DNA from: Ridgeia piscesae
Taxonomy: Eukaryota; Annelida; Polychaeta; Sabellida; Siboglinidae
Reading direction: 5' to 3'
Assembly: GCA_025642075.2 (NCBI GenBank)
Contig: JAODUO010000619.1
Span: 441,501-505,500 of the forward strand
DNA length: 64,000 nucleotides
Every line of letters starts with the position of its first letter. The first letter of the stretch is position 1. The notes under the pieces are model-generated. The model was not told where the DNA came from. It worked only from the letters and a program-made list of their open reading frames with translations, and searched no databases. Of this stretch, positions 1-12,541 are shown one piece after another. A program made the translations under genes and the position numbers.

Positions 1-240
1 TTGGTCTTGTATTGAATTGTTACGCTTAGATACAGTCCCAGATATTAAGTAAGTTTTCAGATAATCCCACTATTGTTAGTGTTGTTTATATAATACTATT
101 AAAATAAATGGTTACCTCATAGTACAGCTTCACATGTATGCCACATGATAGCTGCAGCAGCTTAAAAGTGACACAGTATCCATACTAATACAATTCCTGC
201 AAGTCACATGATCAATCACATGACATCTTCCTTTATTCAG

Positions 241-3200
241 TGTGACAAGCGAGCGAGTGTTATGCGACACATCTCCATGGAAACGGCAAGGAGAGATTTT
301 CCTCTCCGTGGCCAAGTTGAACAGTTTACTGAATGTGACTGCGAACGCTGGCCCCATGACTCTGTCAATAGACGCTGCTGTCTTAACTGCTAAGAAGCGT
401 TTCACGTACAAGAGTAACCCCAACATTACAGACATCCACCCTCGTACCACGATACACAGGTGGGTGCTTCCCTTCCTTCACTCACTCACAAGGCTTCTCC
501 TGTTTCCCAAATCTTTAAGGGATGTTGTCTATTTTTATCGTAAAATCCTGTTAGACAGCACAGACCATATCGATCATAACACACGAGTACCTGAGTTTTT
601 TAACCCTCCAAGGCCAGATTAATGGAAATAAATACCTGCTAATGAATTACATTAAACTGAGAAATTGTGTTGTGACCGGTTCATGTGCTATACTTGAGTT
701 GCATAAATGCAAATAAATAAATAAATTCTGGTATGATTTAATTAAATATTTCACTACATCTGTAGTACTATGTTCTTGTGTAAATACCCAAGTATGTGCC
801 AAATACGTAAATTTATTATCCAAATATGAATTATCAAAGTTTTACAAAATGTTAATATTGAAATTTGTTTAACAACTTTGTTTAATAAAATATTTATTAT
901 TAATAATTTACAGATACTTGCTGTGTATGAAATATTAAGAAATTAATATACTATAAAATGTACAACTAATTACCTGTCTATGGGAAACAAAACTGAAATA
1001 ATTTTGTTTTTTGTGAATACGTGTATTTTCCATATTTTATACAAAATGGCGTTCTTCGCGATCATAACTGTCGTCCCAGCAGAATAATTAAGTCGACATT
1101 ATATTTCAAATGCGTAATCGTACTGCAAAACGTTTCCCTTCGATGACGTTATAAATTCAATTTGAAAATTTCATTAATGTCTGAATTACTGAAGTTCGAC
1201 ATAATGACAACGTAAATAATTACAATGGAGCTAAAAAACACCAACTGCGTCATCGAGCCATGCATTAATATTTGTTTATAACAAAATAGGCCGCTCAAAA
1301 GTTAGCAAAGGTGGCAGAAGTGACGGATTGTTTGACATGTCTCAATTTGTCTCTTGCAGCGGTGGCACGCTGGTGACAGTTGTTGGCACCAACCTACACG
1401 TGGTGTGGACAGCTAAGATTGTCATCAAAGTGGAGGGCCACACCTACACAGAGGTGAGTGTCTGACCTCAACAGACAGTCTATGACACCATTGTGCAGTA
1501 CAGAGTTTGTGATCCAGACAACCCATGTTCTGCTGTGCTGCTAGAAATGAGTTCTTTCGTGACTGGGTGTTCTTACAATTGTTCTTACCTCTCCGAGGCC
1601 ATGTTCTGCATTAGTAGAATAAAAAAAAACATGCTTCATGCTCACCTCTCTGGTACAACGGATAGGATACATTGGTACAAGAAGCAATGTGATTAAGATG
1701 AACACATTTATCAGAACTTGGACTTTTAAGGAATTGATTTAGGGTGTATTACAATTGCTTTTGTATGCGAATGCATCCCTTCGCAGTTGTGTACTTCTGT
1801 AAATTAATAAATTAATACTTTTGTTCGTAGATGTTAGAATCAGTCAGTTATATTCACAGTCATACATAGGCGAGTTGTGCCAGTTAAGACATCCATGAAC
1901 CTGTTGTCACTTATCAGTATATACCATCTCCCTTATCCCTTATGGTGGTATTGTGTGTTTCAGCAATGTTCCTCAAAGGCGCCTGGTCGGATCATGACAT
2001 GTGTGACTCCACGGCTGGGCTACAGCGCAGTCAGTAAGCGCTCCGTCACGGTTGACGCGCCAGTCATGGCTGTCATCAACTTTGAGATGGACGGCGTGGA
2101 GGATTTGCGCAATTTCTCCACGAAACACCCCGACCTAGCGACCCTGAAGTACGCCCCCGACCCCACCTTTGACAAGTTCGAGAGGAGAGACAATGTGAGG
2201 TTGTTTCACCAGGACGAAACGTACCTCACCTTACAGGTATGGCTGGATGTGTCATTGCAGGTAGCTGTATAGGTAATGTGTCACTGTGTCATAAATGGGC
2301 TTCACTCTTGTTGTGTGTGATGTGGGCAAAATTGAAAAAAAATTCACAGGATAGACCTGATTACAAAAAGTCGGCACAGCAGAACGGAATGTTATTGTTC
2401 TAATGCTGGTATTAACTCTAACAACAAAAGTAAATCAGTACCAGACAACCAAAGCTGGATTTGTTTTTCTGACAGAGGTAAGAAATTAATATAAATACGC
2501 TCTTTGGTTGTGTAAAAGTGTCTTGTAGTTGGTACTAGACATCCTCATAATTATATGAAATTGTACATGGAGGCAGTACAGGTGGTATATATGTACTCAC
2601 GTGAACATGTTTGTCTCTATCACGTATCACGTACACATATCTGTGACAAAATGTCATCTCTGTTTCTTGATCAGTTCTTACATACACCAGGAATCAGTGT
2701 TGGGTGCATTAGAAGGTGCTGTGTGTCCTGTAGATGAGTAATGTAATGAGTAATATAATGAGATGTAGCAGGCATTGGTTATATTACAGCTGAACATACT
2801 GCTGTTTTGTAGGGACACAACATAGACTCAGGTCTGCTTGCGAGTGACTTCGTTGTGACAATTGGGGGTCAGCGGTGTAACAACACGGAGATTCGCGGTC
2901 ACAGTCTGGTGTGTCGACCAACGCCACCAAAGCAGTGGAGTGTCCATGACACGGGGAAGGTCGTGGCACCAGTCGTGCAGACAGTGGAGGTGAGAGACGT
3001 CATTTGATGGAAGCAAGATGTAAAACAACCAGGACAACTGTAGATGCCATCAGCTATGAGAGTACAATGTACTGTAAAAGGATGCTGTCTGGGGCATGTA
3101 GTAAAGCTAACAAAGGCAGGAGAACAATTTCAGATACAGTTCAGTAACAAATGCATTTTGGTTTGAGGATTTTGTAATACATTGCTTGCTTTGTTTAAGT

Positions 3201-6200
3201 AGGTGAGTATACGGTATGATTAATTGATCAGTTGTTTTATTTTTACTGAAAACAGTGACGTAGGCCTGTATGGAAATAAGTCGGTGGAATATGTTATTGT
3301 GTAGGTCACCCATGATGCACTCTGCAGACAGACAGTGGACCAGGAAGCTGACACGTGTTGTGTTCCAGGTCCGAGTCGGCCATGTCCGTGTCATCGTCGG
3401 CCGGCTGCAGTTTACCAGGCGCATTCAAAATAACCTGCAGATGGCTCTGATCGGGGCCCCTGTCCTTGCTGCTCTCATTGTCTTCATCGTCATCATCCTC
3501 ATTTGGATGAGGTGCACACACCGCGGTTTCTTCCAGCCCAAACACAAACCCAACACCCACGAGGAGCAGGGCATCCCACTGAGGTCATTTGAACCCGAGC
3601 ATCTCTTTAGGCCTGAACACAACGAGAATGGTACGATAGTTATTACAGTATGTAGTATATTATAGTAGAAATAATGACATCATGGTTGAGTGATTATGCC
3701 ATGCATAGGTGGTCATGTTATTCATGGACACGCGCGTGCGCACGCGCGTGCGCACACACACACACACACAAATTGATAAAATTATAATTATGTACAAGAT
3801 TGAACATTAGCTTAAGTTACTAAAATATTGTTTTAGATGCTTACCATGATATTATAACTAATGATAATGCAACTGTTTGCACTAGCATATCTTTGTGCAA
3901 TTTGTAAATAGTTCACACCAAAAATTACTTTTCAAATAATTTGTTTGCACATAGTTTAATAACTATGAGGTGGAGATTCAGAACACACGGATGCCTTATG
4001 GAAGAGTTTATCCAGGTCTTTTTTATTTTCCTGTTGTATGCTGCAAATTGTGAATCACCAGTGTCCTGTTGTGTGCAGCCTACATGCCGGAGCGCGTACA
4101 TCTGCCCGGAGCCAGCGAGCTACAGAACTCCTTCATTGATGATGAGTCTCGCAAGTTGCTGGAAGACACACACCTGGTCATTGACCGTGACAGACTCGTC
4201 TTGTTTGATGTCATTGGGCAAGGTCAGTCACCACTCATAGGTTGTACTGAGTACACACTGATAACATATTTGCATTTCATTTACAACAGTGGAGTGTGTT
4301 TTCTCTGTTTTTCATGTCTGTTTCTAGTATGCCATAGTGGTACACCCATTGTTACTCGGTTCTGTGAATATACAGTATTTGACTCACTGCTGCCAAATTC
4401 TTCAAGTATACAGCAGATGGCACCACTAGTATTACTAGGCTCCCTGACTATACACTGTGTGGCACCACCAATATTACTAGGGTCCCTGATTGTACAGTAG
4501 ATGACACCATAATTTAATTAATCAAACTTTGTAAGTAATCAGTTATTCAGCAGAAGTGGTCAAATTTTGGGACATACAAATGTACTATGAACTAAGATAA
4601 ATAAAATATATGAACCTCAATTTACCTGATGAACATAGAATTCAGCTTCAACAAGCTGTAAAGACAGGAGAACGTGGTAATGATGGGAGCTATATGTGCA
4701 TTTGGCTTAGAACGTGTGTGTATGTTTGTGACAGGTCAATTTGGCTACGTCTACAAAGGCTTCCTGAAGCTGGACGAAGTGAAAGAGGATGTTGAAGTGG
4801 CCGTGAAGACACTCAAGAATTGGTCTGGTGAGTGTCATCCACAAAATACATTTACTGTAAGTTTTACATAATCGTAGGCGGTTTGACTATAAGGCCATAC
4901 ATGTGTCTTAGGAGCCACATCTGTTGCACTATGGAACTATTTTCTATTTGTAGTACATCCACCTCTATCTTTGCAACTAAAATAGACTCATTATTATAAG
5001 TCATAGAGAGAGCTACACTAATCTGGCCTTTAAATAACTATATATAAACACTGGTTATTCAAACAGTTAATAGTGCAACTTTTGGTGCATTTGAAAATTA
5101 AAGTGTTGAGAATGTAGGAGGCTGAGTTAGTTGTAATTGACTGTGTCATTTAGAGAGCGTTGTAAATGGTGTGATCGCTACACCAGATACTAGGCAGGAG
5201 CTCTAAGCCAAGTAAATTTAAATGCACATTCGAATGTTCAAAATGCATTTGTCAAAAAGGCAGCTTATTGGTCGCCAGATACGACAGACCCAGGCAGTAA
5301 CGCTGCCACCAAGTTCATCGATGAGGCATTACGCATGCATGAGTTCGACCATCCAAATATCCTGCGCCTAATTGGCATCTCGCTCGACAATGATTCACTC
5401 CCTCTGGTGGTGCTACCCTTCATGAAACATGGCGACCTGCTCTCGTACATCCGCAACGACAACAACGTGAGTTGCAATTGATGAGGTGTAGAATATGAAA
5501 GAAAAAAGGTTTTCAAAATTCAAAGACCTGCAATCTTAGCGATGATACTATTTCTTAGACGCACTGGAAAAAGCGCCCCAGTTGTGTATCATGGATTTGA
5601 CCATTTTCATTATAGAATAAATATAATTGTTAAGGAGCTAAATAAGAAAAGAAAAATATTTAATAAGTAATTTGTTTATTTCTAACCACAACCTTATTCT
5701 AAATACAACACCCTTATTCTAAATACAACATTTTCAACATATAAACAAGTAACCATGAGTGTTGGTGGAAAGGCGGTGAACAGAAGTGCAATACTTATAT
5801 ATGGTTCACCCCCAACCAGTATAGATACATGTAGAATTAATATAATATATTAAACCAAAACCATTTTAATTCCAAAGAAAGATGCTCTAAACAGTTCCCA
5901 TTATGTAGTAAAGCAGATTTAACTGGAGAAAGTCTATGTATCAGAATTTTTTTGTCGTTGTAGAACCCCACGGTGAAGGACCTCATGGACTTTGGCATCC
6001 AGATTGCTGAGGGCATGTCTTACCTCGCTAACCTCAAGTTCGTGCACAGAGACCTGGCTGCCAGAAACTGCATGTGAGTCCGTGTTATCATCGTCTTCTG
6101 TATTCTTTCTCAGGCCGTTTATTCAAAATAAAATGGCTACTTCAGTGGCGTGTTTAACTGCAACTAGTTAGGACATGGCCACATTTGGTTAATTTTTTGT

Positions 6201-8296
6201 ATTTCACATATTGCCTGATAGTAGTTTGGCCCAAAAACGGGTGACTAACCTTTGATCTTCTCTCCTGCACTTCACCCGCATCCCATCCTTCCCTCCCATC
6301 TCCTCCTATCCTTCCCTCCCAGTTCTTGATTGAATTGCCCTGCATATACGTGTGGAGATGTCTCACCTAAGCATTAACACCCCCAGGCTGGACGACCACA
6401 TGAATGTCCAAGTCGCAGACTTTGGTCTGTCGCGGGACATCTACGAGAGAGACTACTACAGCAGTGACCACAAGAAGACGAAGCTCCCGGTCAAGTGGAT
6501 GGCCCTGGACAGTCTAGAGAAAGCCACCTACAACGAGAAGACGGACGTGGTCAGTGGTCATTGTGTGTTTTGTTTTAAGTCTTCTGGACTGACATTTCAG
6601 TTCACACAACACCTGGTTCTTGGCAGTGCCTGTGGATAAATCAACATCTATATGGAGGCACCTGATACATTTACACGGCCAGTCCAACTGTGGGCTGCCA
6701 GATTGGCAGTATAACTCCACAACATAAATTTTGAATAAGTGAAAGCAATATTTCTGTGTGAGATTACTTACTAACAGTATGCGTTGAATAAATTTGTGTA
6801 TGCTACTGGGAAACTTCATTGGATTTTTGTGCGTCATTGTAAAAGATTTTGCTTGAGTGATGCAAAGACACATCGTAAGTTGATCACTGAGAGGTGGTGT
6901 TAAGTGATTGTGTTGTTGCAGTGGTCATACGGCGTGGTGCTGTGGGAACTGATGACCCGGGGTGTCTGTCCTTACCCCGAGGTGGACAGCTGGGACATTG
7001 TAAAATACCTCAAGAGTGGACGTCGCATGCCCCAACCATCTTACTGCCCCGACGAATTGTAAGTTGTTCATAGTTGTGACATTTTGCTAATTTCTAGGGA
7101 CTACCTTTCATATGACATGAATTAAAGTTAGAAGGGAATCATTGTGATCTGAAAAGGGATTCTTTTATGTCCCTAATTATAATGAAATGGGATTCTTGGA
7201 AAACTTTCAAATTCTTTGTAATGTACACAGTCCTGTTAAAATAATGATTTCTTGTAATTCTGGGCCTTTATATCATTAGTATTATGTATTGTTAATCACT
7301 AACGATCATGCATTAAACGAATAACAGAGGTGAGTGAACCCAAACTAGACACATTGTGTACGTGAAATTATTTGGGACACAAAGGGATAATGTTTTCTTT
7401 TTTATCAGGGTCATAATGATTTATCAGATTAATAAAACATAATTCTAATTAATCAAAGGCGTAACATTATATGAAATTATTATATTAATAAAAAAATTGT
7501 ACATAAGATTAATAAAGAGTTTTTTATTCTCAAATAATTTGGACCCGAAAGAATCCCTTTTGTGACCCAAAGAATCCCTTTTGTGTCCCAAAGAATCCCT
7601 TTAAAAAGGATGTACATTTTATCGTCGCATACAAAAGAAAACCTGCATTATTCCACGACATTATTTCTGTTACGTATCTTGATAAAATAAACTGTTCTGT
7701 GACTATTTTTATGCTATCCAAACAAATTTTCATCTGTTATGTTATTCCATGACTTTATTTCCATATATTATGCCATCATTTTATTATTACAATATTATCC
7801 AATAATTATATACATATTATGTGTTACATTACCCTGTAACATGATTTCTGTTCTCTATTTTTCTGGTATCCAGTTACTGTATGTCTGGTATATTACGTCT
7901 CATCACTTCCCCTGTGGTACATGTACATTGTATTGCAATGTATGTGTGTACACGGGACTACACGCTCACTGATCCTTTACTCTAACATTAATACAACCTA
8001 CCATGGTTTCTTTCAAATACTTTGGTCCTTGTCTGTATTTGACTTTGTAGCACTAACAGGTGTGTTCTGTCCACAGGTATGACGTCATGTTGAAATGCTG
8101 GGACGCAGACTCGAAAATCCGACCCAGATTTGAAGATCTCATCCACATTATCAATGAAATCATTCTCAACATCGAGTATGATGCCCATCAGAGGGTCGGC
8201 CTCGACGTCACCTACATCAATGTCACCCCACCCCACATGCAGGGCTACCTCTACCCTGGCATGCCCATCGACGTGTCAAAAAGCATGCTGGTATGA
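241..8296 (+). CDS. MET-like: MET/RON-family receptor tyrosine kinase, 3' part (5' exons outside window)
   Basis: This is a single-pass receptor kinase of the hepatocyte-growth-factor-receptor family. I read twelve exons: 241-459, 1360-1453, 1964-2236, 2813-2989, 3369-3630, 4079-4222, 4735-4827, 5279-5466, 5964-6073, 6387-6549, 6922-7058 and 8077-8296. All phases agree and give 692 in-window residues. Exons 1-4 encode IPT/TIG-type repeats ([13 protein letters not shown] spans the first junction). Exon 5 has a hydrophobic transmembrane run followed by WMRCTHR. Exons 6-12 encode the kinase: glycine loop [17 protein letters not shown] lysine, hinge [11 protein letters not shown], catalytic [18 protein letters not shown], activation-loop RDYYSSD (equivalent to the MET tyrosine pair) and [10 protein letters not shown]. 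The tail has one TYINV, like the MET YVNV docking site. All key catalytic residues are present. Sema and PSI domains should lie upstream of base 1. The family assignment is strong; MET versus RON is not separable in an invertebrate. Confidence 0.93.
3729..3770. repeat. Alternating purine-pyrimidine (CG/CA) tract
   Basis: An intronic run of alternating CG, TG and CA dinucleotides (for example CGCGCGTGCGCACGCG) ends in a (CA)n tail. Such tracts can adopt Z-DNA in vitro; that is a property of the sequence class and not something shown here. Confidence 0.75.
4325..4505. repeat. Degenerate 42-bp tandem repeat in RTK intron
   Basis: About three to four imperfect copies of a 42-bp unit lie just after exon 6 of the receptor kinase gene. 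The TATACA/TGTACA landmarks fall at 4407, 4449 and 4491, exactly 42 apart. The copies are diverged, so the array is old. Confidence 0.6.
7150..7610. mobile_element. Possible small MITE-like element in the last RTK intron
   Basis: The block is flanked by inverted copies of an AAAGGGATTCTTTT-like sequence: forward around 7156-7175, and reverse as AAAGAATCCCTTTT around 7548-7562, repeated twice more to 7605. The interior is AT-rich with no coding potential. Clean target-site duplications were not identified, so the transposon call is tentative; it could be a local inverted duplication. Confidence 0.35.
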
Positions 8297-10883
8297 TGTC
8301 CGTGAGGCACTGATGTCAAGTGAAAAATTTTCATCGACTGAAACTACTTCAGTGCTGTGCCTTTCTCGTCGGATCATTCACATGATGTATTGGCTGTCTT
8401 GCCGAAGATCATATTTATTGGTTGCATCAAAGGCTGCCTTCAGTAAATGAACAAAACTGGAGCTGTTCATGTTATTGAGATGCATTTTCTGATACACAAG
8501 CAGTAGCTGTGAGAGAATGCCATCAACTAACCAGCTTCGAATGCTGGTAGATGTGTATCCCAGTACTTGATTTGCTACATTGAAGATGTGGATTCATGCG
8601 AGAGTTGATCAAACAGTGTAAGTTGGAGGAGCATCCCACACCGCAATGACAAATGATAGATACACTGATTCATTTGTCACCAATGTCAAACAACTTGAGC
8701 AGCAGTGATGCTATCGTCGTCGTGTAAATATAAATGGTGATAACGTATTATCAAGTCATTCGAGAAGTGACAACTAGATGTCTTACCTACAGGTGACAGG
8801 ATATTTCTCCTGTCATCTTGGTTGTGAGGAACATTTCTTGTGGTGACAAAACAGTTGTGATGTCCTAGTGGCTGAACACTGAACAGTTGTGATGTGCTGT
8901 CAGTCTCAGATTGGTCGTGTTGAATGGACAGCTGGTAACAACAGACCATGTGCTACAACATTACCTGGAAGCCACACACATGGCCAGTTTCCATTATGGG
9001 GAATTGTACATACATGTAGACATAAAAACATGAAGTGGACATCAGAAGAAATTCTGATGGCAACCAACTTGAGTGCCGTGTGATTTGAGGCGAATTCGCC
9101 AACAGACTGGGTCTTGTAGTTGACAGGATCGTATCACGCTGTGTATGCGTGTGAATCAAAGTGGACCAATTGATGTGTGTATATATGTGTACAGAATGTG
9201 CTACGGTTGTAGATGTGTTGTCTGACACAGTTGTAGTCTGCTGTGGCTGTCTTACATGCATGTGTTGTTTTAACACTGCGCTCTGTAGCAGCTTGTTTTG
9301 AGTAGTCTATTGTGAAAGCGGGGTCATGTGAAATACTTAATTGCTGCATGTTATTATTATTATGGGAGGCAGAAATACTGTGTCAACAGACTCACAACAT
9401 GCAAATGTTGGTGGACATTGTAACACACTACGCAACAACCCTATACATAGGATGACATTTTTGCCAGTCCAAATATTTTGTGATAGATACCCTTGGGGGT
9501 AGTTGTCTTTGCTGACATCCATAGAAACAAGTCCAGATGTAGTTGTCCAGAAAGGTAATCAAGCACAACATCCATTTCAAAGCATAATTCCTGATGTTAT
9601 TGTATACTGATGGCTCCTAATTATTTTACCCGTCCACTGAAATGTCTACCTGTCGAAAACGTACTTTACCCATTAAAAAGCCAGGTGGGTGGGTCTCTAT
9701 GTAAAGCTACGCTACGCGGTGCTGTGTTACTAATGTTTCAAAATTGTGATGTTGTCTTGAATACAAAGTCTGGCATTACAGTGTCATTGGCTATGAATGT
9801 ATGCTGATTTTTATTTCAGTTGTTTTAAGAATATAAGATTTATTTGTTCAATTTGTCAACAAATGTTATATACTTCAAGGAAGTGTGTGGTACGCCTGAC
9901 TGCACTCTAATTTACTGTTGTTGTTATGGATACAGAAGCGTGCAATTTATTGTGCTGACTTTTATCTACATATTTTATGTGCTGTAAATATTGCATGACA
10001 GTTGTTTTGTTTTAGTATGAATATGCGTATGTGCCAAGTATGTCTGTCAGCAATACAAATAATGCAATATTCATGTACTAAGTGTTTTTTACTGTGTGAA
10101 GGTTGATGTTTTCATAATTTTATAGTTTAAAAAGGTGTTCTGGTTGTTGGACAGGGACCATGACAAGTAGCCAGGAACAGACGTGTCGGAGCCAGATGAC
10201 AGTTCATGCCAGAACAGTTCAAATGAATGTTTTGATTCTTATTCTTGAATCTGAAGAAAGAACAAATATTTACACAAGATTTATTTATTAAGATTTTGTG
10301 TGAAGATTGAATGCAGAATAATATATTCCTAGATGCTGCATATGCAGACCAATATATGCATAAACATGTGTATATACACTATACTATAATATATATACAC
10401 ATTTGTAATTGCAACACTCGTGTGTGGTGCAGTTACAAATATGTATATATGTATGTGTGTGTATATATATGTATATATATATATATATATATTTGTGCAG
10501 TTATTATGTAATTTTATGTTTGGTTATAATAAGTACAGTGTACGCAAGACTATTCAAAACTATCCATGTAACTGTGTGTCAGAACTGTAAGCAGAAAAGT
10601 GTCATAAGGCTGTGGTCTGCTGTCATAAACAACAGCATTGCTGCTGTGAAGCATTAATCAATACACAATTGCTCTGTGTGTGCAGCATCTAAGTACACAT
10701 CTACAAGATTATATAATTAATAAATGTTTATCCAGACCTACATATATAATATATGACTATGCATGACAAGTAGTTGACATGTCACAAATGTGTGGACCGT
10801 GGTAATGCAGTGTTTATGTGAAAAGTATTAATGTTGCCTGTTTGGAAAAGTACATAGCATAATATAGCATGTATATTTTATTA

Positions 10884-10889
10884 AATAAA
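10884..10889 (+). terminator. Candidate poly(A) signal of the RTK gene
   Basis: This is a canonical AATAAA hexamer in an AT-rich context, about 2.6 kb after the kinase stop codon. It would imply a long 3' UTR; earlier non-canonical signals cannot be excluded. Confidence 0.35.
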
Positions 10890-11234
10890 ATATTTCAAAC
10901 TTAGACACTGTTGACTTGTGTTTCCAAAGCATCCCAGTATATACATTTCCTCACAACATGAAAAGTTGATAACACTATCCACAATGTTATCACATTACTT
11001 GACGGACAGTATTTTGTCACCTGGAACGCAGCAACTGTACAGTCTGCCATTTTTAAATTGTGGCTCTCAACTTACCAAGGAACCCACTCCCACACAAATA
11101 AAAAAATCTACAGTAACTATAAGCTCTTTCAAGAATTATACAAACTTCCCTTCACAGTCAAGACTGCACCAGATACGAACAACCTACATCACTGAAACAA
11201 AACTTTCTCTGTGCTACCAGCACAGCCCCAACAG

Positions 11235-11400
11235 CATGTTTTGTGTGCGGTTGAGAAGACGGAATCTCAGATGGTAAGGACACATCACCAGGTGCATTAA
11301 CCTGGTAAAACACTGTTGATGGCCCAGTGAGAGGCAAAGAAATGAATGGATACAGAGAAGGAATTAGATGGCTGAAAAGCTGGGTTCTTATGTAGTGTAC
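11235..11400 (+). pseudogene. Decayed C-terminal tail of a non-LTR reverse transcriptase
   Basis: Translating 11250-11400 with stops ignored gives RRRNLRW-stop-GHITR, then a KTLL-like segment in a shifted frame, then RQRNEWIQRRN. This order resembles the short C-terminal tail of RTE-type endonuclease/reverse-transcriptase proteins (LRWxGHxxR, then KTLL, then a basic RGKRxRGRQxxxW stretch). Several stops and at least one frameshift show it is dead. Only a small fragment is recognisable, and the call rests on my recall of the pattern. Confidence 0.4.
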
Positions 11401-11940
11401 TAGTAGTATCCATTTCTTAGATTGCTCATAACACTGCTTAGAAATTGATCACCATCTTGACTTGCTTGAGAAGCAAATGTGAGGTCGTCATTGGAGGTGT
11501 CAAAAGCCCATCTACATTTAACAAACATGTCAAGTGAGAACCAGAACAGTTGAGTAAAATACATAATGCATGGTCAGTCAACAAAAATGACTTGTTTGCC
11601 CTTACAAAGTGATAAAGATATCAGCTATTTAATAAACTGATGCCTGAGCATGTCACTACCTGGGTAATCCTATTTTATTTACCACCTCCTATCTGTTATA
11701 TTTCTTAATGCGTCTGTACAGCTTTCTTCTAATGCACAGCTTGTAGCAGTTGAGTCAGTTCTTCTTGCAACTGTGCAAACCCTTGCATGCTTTGGTGTGC
11801 CCACAGCAAATGAGCTATTCCACGGCCAGTCTGATCTGGACACCTCTGACACTGGTGTCCAGTATTCTCTTAGCTTCCATCCCAGCTCCAGTCGACCAGC
11901 AGAGCTGGGTGGAATATCAGTGATTAGCATTGTGTGTGTT

Positions 11941-12030
11941 CACCTTGTCTATATAGTTTGTGTGTGTGTGCGTGTGTGTGCGCGCGTGCGTGCGTGCGTG
12001 TGTGTGGCGTGCATGTAAGTGTGCATGTAT
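11941..12030. repeat. (TG)n/(CG)n microsatellite
   Basis: A TG-rich run with interspersed CG steps (TGCGTGTGTGTGCGCGCG type) lies upstream of MDM1. It is a simple sequence repeat and potentially Z-forming. Confidence 0.8.
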
Positions 12031-12375
12031 GTGTATGGTAGTGAAATTGCTTAACTATATTACCCCAACTAGGTGTTAGACGCAAGTCATAACTAAATAT
12101 TGTATATAATTATAACAATAACCTACTAAATATATTTTGATTTCTTGAGGCTAAGCATGTCAAAAACGCATTTGCTGCACTTATTATTATAGTTGTGTCA
12201 TCAGTGATATGCTTAATCTCTTATTGTAATTATTTATTATTACTTGAGTAATTTACCACGGTTATATTTTCAGTTGTAAATACATTTTGCTCTCCAAGAA
12301 AACCACCATGACTGGACAAGTATATCGTTCACGCGGTACAGATGTCCCGTCGCAAGTGTCTGTTGACAATTTTAT

Positions 12376-12387
12376 TGCGCCTGCGCA
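12376..12387. promoter_or_regulatory. NRF1-like palindromic site in the MDM1 promoter
   Basis: TGCGCCTGCGCA differs by one base from the NRF1 consensus core TGCGCATGCGCA. It lies about 155 bp upstream of the proposed MDM1 start codon, a usual distance for this housekeeping and cilia/centriole-gene promoter element. Function is inferred from similarity only. Confidence 0.5.
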
Positions 12388-12541
12388 GATACCCTAGACG
12401 GAGAGGGGTTTATGTTTTGTTTGGAGTTGTTTACATTGAATAAAAGTATAAAATTCGCATGGATGCTTTGTTGGAAAGTTCTATTTTTAGAACTAAGCCA
12501 ACGTTAGAGACTTGCTTCATGTATTTCATTCATGCATAAAT

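Larger units (their letters stand above)
8297..12541. other. 3' UTR of RTK and intergenic spacer
   Basis: I see no convincing gene in this 4.2-kb stretch. It starts with the probable long 3' UTR of the receptor kinase gene. A candidate poly(A) signal AATAAA lies at 10884-10889 and the UTR may end nearby. The rest contains TA- and TG-rich microsatellites (10440-10500, 11950-12010), a decayed reverse-transcriptase tail (about 11240-11400, listed separately) and, at the right end, the MDM1 promoter region. The short reading frames here lack splice context and family resemblance. Confidence 0.6.

Noticed and set aside
8889..9083. Short frames in the RTK 3' flank
   Set aside because: They have no family resemblance, no splice-consistent neighbours, and lie in a probable 3' UTR.
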